In this document: piece after piece, positions 15,353 through 16,128 of the stretch
How the letters are laid out: each line of letters starts with the position of its first letter
Position numbering within the stretch: position 1 is the stretch's first letter
Origin: a bacterium UBA7470
Lineage (GTDB): Bacteria; Pseudomonadota; Gammaproteobacteria; Burkholderiales; Burkholderiaceae_C
Assembly: GCA_002479815.1 (NCBI GenBank)
Contig: DLPA01000048.1
Location: forward strand, 2,414 to 18,541
DNA: 16,128 nt
Direction of reading: 5' to 3'
Made by a program: the position numbers and the translations under genes
The notes under the pieces: model-generated
Told to the model about the DNA's origin: nothing
The model's database searches: none
The model's input: the letters and a program-made list of their open reading frames with translations, nothing else

Positions 15353-16128
15353 GTGTTCAAGCGTGTTGCTCAGTGGTTGGATTCTGACATCGGCCACAGT
15401 TTTAAATCCTCACCTGTGGCGATGGCGGCAGCGGTGCTGGCCTTCATTTGCGTGTTCAGTGCGGCATTTGCGCCGTGGATTGCGCCGCACAACCCCTTTG
15501 ACTTGGCCACGCTTGAACTCTCCAACGCACGGCTGCCCCCTGCATGGCAAGAAGGCGGCAATCCTGATTTTTGGCTCGGAACCGACGACCAAGGCCGCGA
15601 TATTTTGTCCGCCCTGATGTACGGCACGCGCATTTCTTTGGCGGTCGGCTTGGCCTCGGTCGCTTTGTCGGTGCTGGTCGGCGTGGCCTTGGGGCTGCTG
15701 GCGGGCTTCATGGGGGGCTGGCTCGATGCCTTTTTGATGCGGGTGTGCGATGTCATGCTCTCCTTCCCTGCCATCTTGGTCGCCCTGCTGATTGCTGGCG
15801 TGGGCCGCGCCTTGTTTCCCAATGCCCATGACTCCTTGGCCTTCGGGGTTTTGATTTTGTCCATCTCCCTCACCGGTTGGGTGCAGTACGCCCGCACGGT
15901 GCGCGGCTCGACCATGGTCGAGCGGGGGAAAGAATACGTCCAAGCCGCCCGCGTCACCGGCGTGTCCAACGCCCGCATCATGCGCCGCCATGTGCTGCCC
16001 AACGTCTTGGGGCCGGTGCTGGTGCTCGCCACCATTCAAGTCGCCACCGCCATCATCTCTGAAGCCACCTTGAGCTTTTTGGGCGTAGGCGCACCGCCCA
16101 CATCGCCCTCCTTGGGCACGCTCATTCG
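15353..16128 (+). CDS. ABC transporter permease, DppC/OppC family (3' end outside window)
   Basis: Open from GTG 15353, with AGGAG at 15340-15344, to the end of the window: 258 complete codons, no stop. Second inner-membrane subunit of the importer. N terminus VFKRVAQWLDSDIGHSFKSSPVAM leads into a membrane segment (AAAVLAFICVFSAAFAPWI), then the family motif WLGTDDQGRDILSALMYGTRISL (about 82-104), further membrane segments, the EAA loop with GKEYVQAARVTGVSNARIMRRH, and SEATLSFLGVGAPP at the break. 18 nt after binding protein 2, so the same operon. The missing ATPase subunits (DppD/DppF-like) would be expected just downstream. Confidence 0.93.
   Translation, partial: MFKRVAQWLDSDIGHSFKSSPVAMAAAVLAFICVFSAAFAPWIAPHNPFDLATLELSNARLPPAWQEGGNPDFWLGTDDQGRDILSALMYGTRISLAVGLASVALSVLVGVALGLLAGFMGGWLDAFLMRVCDVMLSFPAILVALLIAGVGRALFPNAHDSLAFGVLILSISLTGWVQYARTVRGSTMVERGKEYVQAARVTGVSNARIMRRHVLPNVLGPVLVLATIQVATAIISEATLSFLGVGAPPTSPSLGTLI

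Overview
The window looks like chromosomal DNA of a betaproteobacterium of order Burkholderiales, most likely family Comamonadaceae. Supporting signs are two porins of the beta-proteobacterial 16-strand type that begin QSSVT(M/L)YG and end in Phe, an alpha/beta hydrolase of a type common in that family, a Coq7-type ubiquinone hydroxylase, a long biosynthetic IlvA, and intergenic repeats built on GAGCTRCTTACGCAA, which resemble repeats I know from comamonad genomes. The family assignment is an inference from gene content, not a database result.

Layout. 1-494: 3' part of an alpha/beta hydrolase gene (+). 495-796: AT-rich intergenic DNA holding two facing copies of a ~61-bp repeat. 797-1402: a type II secretion GspC/N-like protein (+), overlapping tail-to-tail with cobC. 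1345-5616 (-): a four-gene run ilvA-cobT-cobS-cobC, that is threonine ammonia-lyase followed by three genes of cobalamin nucleotide-loop assembly. ilvA is preceded by a structured leader with a textbook intrinsic terminator about 80 nt before its start codon, a good candidate for attenuation. 5956-6408 (+): OsmC-family protein. 6411-7049 (-): coq7. 7314-8234 (+) and 8424-9362 (-): two convergent porin genes, each with its own terminator in the gap between them. 9779-16128 (+): a peptide-type ABC transporter operon with order binding protein 1, DppB-like permease, M20D amidohydrolase, binding protein 2, DppC-like permease (cut by the window end).

How the genes work together. CobT makes alpha-ribazole phosphate, CobS joins alpha-ribazole (or its phosphate) to adenosylcobinamide-GDP in the membrane, and CobC-type phosphatase removes the phosphate. 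These lie directly behind ilvA with no visible promoter or cobalamin riboswitch of their own, so the ilvA leader may control them too. The downstream operon pairs uptake of a peptide-like or N-acylated compound with an M20D hydrolase expected to cleave an amide bond in the cytoplasm. The two binding proteins are clear paralogues and probably widen the substrate range. The porins supply outer-membrane diffusion channels.

Most of the window is ordinary housekeeping and transport content. I found no IS element, prophage, CRISPR array, tRNA, rRNA or toxin-antitoxin pair. The best targets for a second look are non-coding: the ilvA leader RNA, the facing repeat pair and its possible relative inside cobC, and a perfect NtrC-type palindrome between coq7 and porin 1.
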